Positions 6,560-8,946 of a DNA stretch of 8,946 bases are shown piece after piece (within the stretch, counting starts at the first letter, position 1; each line of letters opens with the position of its first letter). The notes below the pieces were generated by a model. That model saw only the letters and a program-made list of their open reading frames with translations, was not told where the DNA came from and did not search any database. This DNA comes from Synergistaceae bacterium (GTDB taxonomy: Bacteria; Synergistota; Synergistia; Synergistales; Aminobacteriaceae): the NCBI GenBank assembly GCA_031270755.1, contig JAISWV010000336.1, positions 1 through 8,946 of the forward strand, written 5' to 3'. Both the position numbers and the translations under genes were made by a program.

Positions 6560-6588
6560 TTGACACCTCCTTGCAGGGGTGTTATGTT
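6560..6588 (+). promoter_or_regulatory. Sigma70-type promoter for the Moco operon
   Basis: A perfect -35 TTGACA (6560-6565) is followed at exactly 17 bases by TATGTT (6583-6588). Transcription would begin near 6595, leaving a leader of about 135 bases before the moaC ATG at 6731. This is the clearest promoter in the window. Confidence 0.7.
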
Positions 6589-6611
6589 AGCCGAAGTATG
6601 TAATATGTAAT

Positions 6612-6704
6612 ATCTCGCAAAATTCATGCGATGACGAGCCGCCGAGATGAAAACCAAGAGGTCTTGTCTTGGGCTTGAACGAGGGTGAATCTCTTGTGTG
6701 ATTC
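6612..6704 (+). promoter_or_regulatory. Hairpin-rich leader of moaC
   Basis: Several inverted repeats lie in the untranslated leader: ATCTCG (6612-6617) with CGAGAT (6643-6648), CCAAGA (6654-6659) with TCTTGG (6667-6672), and GAATC (6687-6691) with GATTC (6700-6704). The outer pair encloses a possible CGCA/TGCG hairpin (6616-6619 with 6627-6630, sharing two bases with the outer arm). Moco genes in some bacteria carry the Moco riboswitch, but I cannot match this leader to that consensus by eye. It could be a different regulatory RNA or ordinary structure. Confidence 0.3.
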
Positions 6705-6730
6705 GTTACGGAAAGCGGAAAGGTAATGTC

Positions 6731-7273
6731 ATGGAAAGGCAAATGGAAGAACAATTGACGACGCGGGAACTGAACCATTTCGACGGGGAGGGCAACGCCG
6801 TCATGGTGGACGTGTCCGAGAAAGAGGTTACCCGCCGCGCCGCCGCCGCGGAGGGCTTTATCCGCGTGAGCCGCGGCGTGATGGAAGCCATTGTGCATCG
6901 CGGCGTTTCCAAAGGAGATGTATTGGGCGTCGCGCGGGTAGCGGGCATCATGGCGGTGAAAAACACGCCGAACTTGATCCCTCTGTGCCACCCGCTGCAA
7001 ATCACGAACTGCGCCGTGGATTTCGAGCCCGACCCGGAGTCGGGAACGGTCCGCGCCCTCTGCACCGTCCGGGTCGACGGCCGCACCGGCGTGGAGATGG
7101 AAGCCCTGACCGGCGTGAGCGTCGCCCTGCTGACGATTTATGACATGTGCAAAGCGCTTGACAAGGGCATGGAGATAGGGGGAGTGCGTCTCTTGGAAAA
7201 AAGCGGGGGCAAGAGCGGCCGCTACGTGGCAAAACCCTGTGAACAGCTCCTTCTGCCGGACCCGGGAGAGTGA
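6731..7273 (+). CDS. moaC: Cyclic pyranopterin monophosphate synthase
   Basis: MoaC converts the 3',8-cyclo-GTP intermediate made by MoaA into cyclic pyranopterin monophosphate, the first stable Moco precursor. The family landmarks are all visible: [20 protein letters not shown] near the N-terminus, LCHPL at 85-89, [20 protein letters not shown], the catalytic DMCK at 138-141 (Asp138 and Lys141), and [10 protein letters not shown] near the end. The 180 residues from ATG 6731 are slightly longer than the usual 160 or so. That ATG is preferred because GGAAAGG lies seven bases upstream; a GTG at 6698 would add 11 residues and an ATG at 6746 would remove five. It is the first gene of the Moco operon, three bases before moaA. 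Confidence 0.96.
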   Translation: MERQMEEQLTTRELNHFDGEGNAVMVDVSEKEVTRRAAAAEGFIRVSRGVMEAIVHRGVSKGDVLGVARVAGIMAVKNTPNLIPLCHPLQITNCAVDFEPDPESGTVRALCTVRVDGRTGVEMEALTGVSVALLTIYDMCKALDKGMEIGGVRLLEKSGGKSGRYVAKPCEQLLLPDPGE

Positions 7274-7276
7274 CCG

Positions 7277-8251
7277 GTGCGGGATCGATTCGGGCGGGAG
7301 ATCGACTATGCCCGCATTTCCATCACCGACCGCTGTAACCTGCGCTGCGTTTACTGTATGCCGGAGTCCGGTGTAAAATCTCTGCGGCACGAAGATATCT
7401 TGTCTTACGAGAATATCCTGCGAATCTGCCGGGTCTTTGCCGCCTTGGGAATTCGCAAACTCCGGGTCACGGGTGGCGAACCGCTGGTCCGCAAAGGCGC
7501 GGTGAGCCTCATCGCACGGTTGAAGCAGCTGGAGGGGGTTTTCGTGGCGCTGACCACCAACGGGATTTTGCTGCCGAAAACGGCCCGAGAGCTGCGCGAC
7601 GCGGGGCTGGACGGCGTCAATATCAGCTTGGACACACGGAACCCCTCAGCCTATAGCCGCGTGACGCGAGGGGGCGACGTTCGCCTGGTTCTGGCGGGTA
7701 TCGACGCCGCCATAGAGGCAGGGATTCCGCTGGTGAAGGTGAACTGCGTTCCCTTCGGCGAGGAGAGCCGGCTGGACGTCCTGCAAGTCGCCGCCCTGGC
7801 GCGGGACCGGCCCGTTCACGTGCGCTTCATCGAGCTGATGCCCATGGGCCCGGCGGTAAAAGTCTTCGCGGGCGTGGACAACGGCCGCCTGCGGGAATGG
7901 CTGGAGCGGGAGTACGGAAACTGGACACCGCTGGAAGGCGGTCTGAATAAAGGCGACGGCCCGGCCCGATACGGTTCTTTGCCCGGGTTTCAGGGGAAAA
8001 TCGGTTTTATCAGCGCCCTCAGCGAGTGCTTCTGTGAAAGCTGCAACCGCGTTCGGCTGACCGCAACGGGGCTTCTTCGCCCCTGCCTCAATCGGGCCGA
8101 GGGCGTCAGCTTGCTGCCCGCGCTGTCCGATTCGGACGACGGGCGGCTGCTTGCAGATATCCGCGGGGCGATTCTGAATAAACCGGAACGCCACGACTTC
8201 ACGACCCATAAAGAGGCTTCGCGGGGCATCATGTCCAAAATCGGCGGCTGA
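7277..8251 (+). CDS. moaA: GTP 3',8-cyclase
   Basis: MoaA is a radical-SAM enzyme that rearranges GTP to 3',8-cyclo-GTP for molybdopterin synthesis. The SAM-binding cluster motif is C20-x3-C24-x2-C27 (CNLRCVYC), followed by the GGEPL motif at 66-70. The second 4Fe-4S cluster, which binds GTP, is C253-x2-C256-x13-C270 near the C-terminus. The protein ends IGG; the C-terminal Gly-Gly is needed for activity in this family. Its 324 residues are normal. The start is GTG at 7277, three bases after the moaC stop, with GGGAGAG overlapping the end of moaC as ribosome site. All catalytic residues I can check are intact. Confidence 0.97.
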   Translation: MRDRFGREIDYARISITDRCNLRCVYCMPESGVKSLRHEDILSYENILRICRVFAALGIRKLRVTGGEPLVRKGAVSLIARLKQLEGVFVALTTNGILLPKTARELRDAGLDGVNISLDTRNPSAYSRVTRGGDVRLVLAGIDAAIEAGIPLVKVNCVPFGEESRLDVLQVAALARDRPVHVRFIELMPMGPAVKVFAGVDNGRLREWLEREYGNWTPLEGGLNKGDGPARYGSLPGFQGKIGFISALSECFCESCNRVRLTATGLLRPCLNRAEGVSLLPALSDSDDGRLLADIRGAILNKPERHDFTTHKEASRGIMSKIGG

Positions 8252-8277
8252 ACTTGGATGTTTAGGGAGGAATTTTT

Positions 8278-8745
8278 GTGAGCGCGAATGCAAATGCAAA
8301 TGCAAATCATATAAAGGGAACGATTGTGGCCGTGTGCGTCAGCGACATGCGGGGCGTAAAAAAGAACGAGGTAGGCGGCCAAACGCGGCTCGTGGAAGGA
8401 TACGGCGTCGAGAGCGACGCCCACGGCGGGAACTGGCACCGGCAGGTCAGCCTTCTGTCGTACGATAAGGTGCGGGAGTTCAACGAGCGCGGCGGAGAAG
8501 CCGAAAACGGAGACTTCGGAGAAAATCTCGTGGTGGAGGGTATCGATCTGAGCACACTGCCCGTAGGTACCCGACTGCGGGTGAACGACGCCCTGCTGGA
8601 GGTGACGCAGATCGGGAAAGAATGCCACCGACACTGTCAAATTTACGAGCGGGTCGGCGATTGCATCATGCCCCGAGAGGGTATTTTCGCCAGAGTGCTG
8701 GCGGGAGGAAGCGTCGAGAAAGGGGATGTGGTCGAAATTGTTTAG
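8278..8745 (+). CDS. MOSC-domain protein
   Basis: The product is a 155-residue single-domain MOSC protein. MOSC domains occur at the end of Moco sulfurase and alone in small proteins thought to bind sulfur or Moco. After a low-complexity start (ANANANANH, residues 3-11), the MOSC region begins at KGTIVAVCVSD. It includes GVESDAHGGNWHRQVSLLS, NGDFGENLVVEG and a cysteine-containing KECHRHCQIYE with Cys116 and Cys120, likely the sulfur-binding site. It ends GDVVEIV. The GTG start has a strong TTAGGGAGGA upstream (within 8261-8271). It follows moaA by 26 bases, and its 3' end overlaps the mog-type gene, which ties it to Moco synthesis. The exact reaction is not known. Confidence 0.9.
   Translation: MSANANANANHIKGTIVAVCVSDMRGVKKNEVGGQTRLVEGYGVESDAHGGNWHRQVSLLSYDKVREFNERGGEAENGDFGENLVVEGIDLSTLPVGTRLRVNDALLEVTQIGKECHRHCQIYERVGDCIMPREGIFARVLAGGSVEKGDVVEIV
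8284..8307 (+). repeat. Short hexanucleotide tandem repeat in the MOSC gene start
   Basis: AATGCA is repeated three times and followed by a partial AAT, encoding alternating Asn-Ala. Unit changes of six bases would keep the reading frame, so copy number would only change N-terminal length. Confidence 0.7.
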
Positions 8746-8946
8746 AGCGGCGGTCATCACGGTCAGCGACAGTTGCTTTGCCGGTCAGGGGGAGGACAAG
8801 AGCGGCGAACTCGTCGGAGAGATGCTGACGAAGGCGGGGTATTCCGTCATGTTATACGAGATTCTTCCGGACGAACGCGCAAAGCTTGCGGAGAGACTTG
8901 CTGAGATATGCGATAAAAACGAGGCGGAGTTGATCGTGACCACCGG
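8726..8946 (+). CDS. MogA/MoaB-family molybdopterin adenylyltransferase, 3'-truncated
   Basis: The first 73 residues or so of a MogA/MoaB-family protein are in the window; the rest lies beyond it. Members adenylylate molybdopterin before molybdate insertion. The start RAAVITVSDSCFAGQGEDKS and the segment ELVGEMLTKAGY, YEILPDER and LIVTTG are classic, the last being the beginning of the TTGGTG nucleotide-binding loop. The best start is ATG 8726, overlapping the MOSC gene by 20 bases. A TTG at 8738 is possible, with AGGGG about 12 bases upstream. The overlap implies coupled translation with the MOSC protein. Whether it is mogA or moaB cannot be settled from this fragment. Confidence 0.9.
   Translation, partial: MWSKLFRAAVITVSDSCFAGQGEDKSGELVGEMLTKAGYSVMLYEILPDERAKLAERLAEICDKNEAELIVTT

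Noticed and set aside
5850..6563. Plus-strand open frame of 237 codons running toward the moaC promoter
   Set aside because: Almost entirely antisense to the TerB-like gene, with no ribosome site or family signature.
7990..8760. Minus-strand open frame of 256 codons across moaA end and the MOSC gene
   Set aside because: Opposite strand carries moaA and MOSC with intact motifs; this frame shows no family pattern.

Overview
The window looks like chromosomal DNA of an anaerobic, fermentative bacterium with fairly high GC. It joins a sodium-pumping biotin decarboxylase operon to a molybdenum-cofactor (Moco) operon. The mmdA-mmdD-mmdC-mmdB order is typical of strict anaerobes such as Propionigenium, Veillonella and relatives. 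By overall impression a Synergistota-like source is plausible, but the sequence alone does not prove it.

Layout. (1) Positions 2-3607, plus strand: a methylmalonyl-CoA decarboxylase-type operon. It encodes the carboxyltransferase alpha subunit (5' end outside the window), the small single-span gamma/delta subunit, the biotin carrier with an Ala/Pro linker, and the multi-span beta subunit that couples decarboxylation to Na+ export. A hairpin at 3643-3679 probably ends the transcript. (2) Positions about 3676-4790, minus strand: an AT-richer island with three small genes. In transcription order they are a HicB-like protein, an unrecognised protein overlapping it by one base, and a short KfrB-like protein that may be the displaced end of the second gene. 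A sigma70-type promoter and a perfect inverted repeat precede the HicB-like gene. (3) Positions 4804-6482, minus strand: one large gene for a TerB_N/TerB_C-type protein, followed by an intrinsic terminator. (4) Positions 6560-8946, plus strand: a strong consensus-like promoter, a roughly 135-base leader with several hairpins, then moaC, moaA, a MOSC-domain gene and the start of a mogA/moaB-family gene, tightly packed.

How the genes work together. The Mmd subunits form one membrane complex. Alpha moves the carboxyl group from (S)-methylmalonyl-CoA to the biotin on MmdC, and beta decarboxylates carboxybiotin while moving Na+ outward, with the small subunit holding the complex together. MoaA and MoaC convert GTP to cyclic pyranopterin monophosphate. 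MogA/MoaB-type proteins adenylylate molybdopterin later in the pathway, and MOSC proteins are linked to sulfur handling around Moco. The middle island and the TerB-like gene have no obvious link to either pathway and are the least understood parts of the window.
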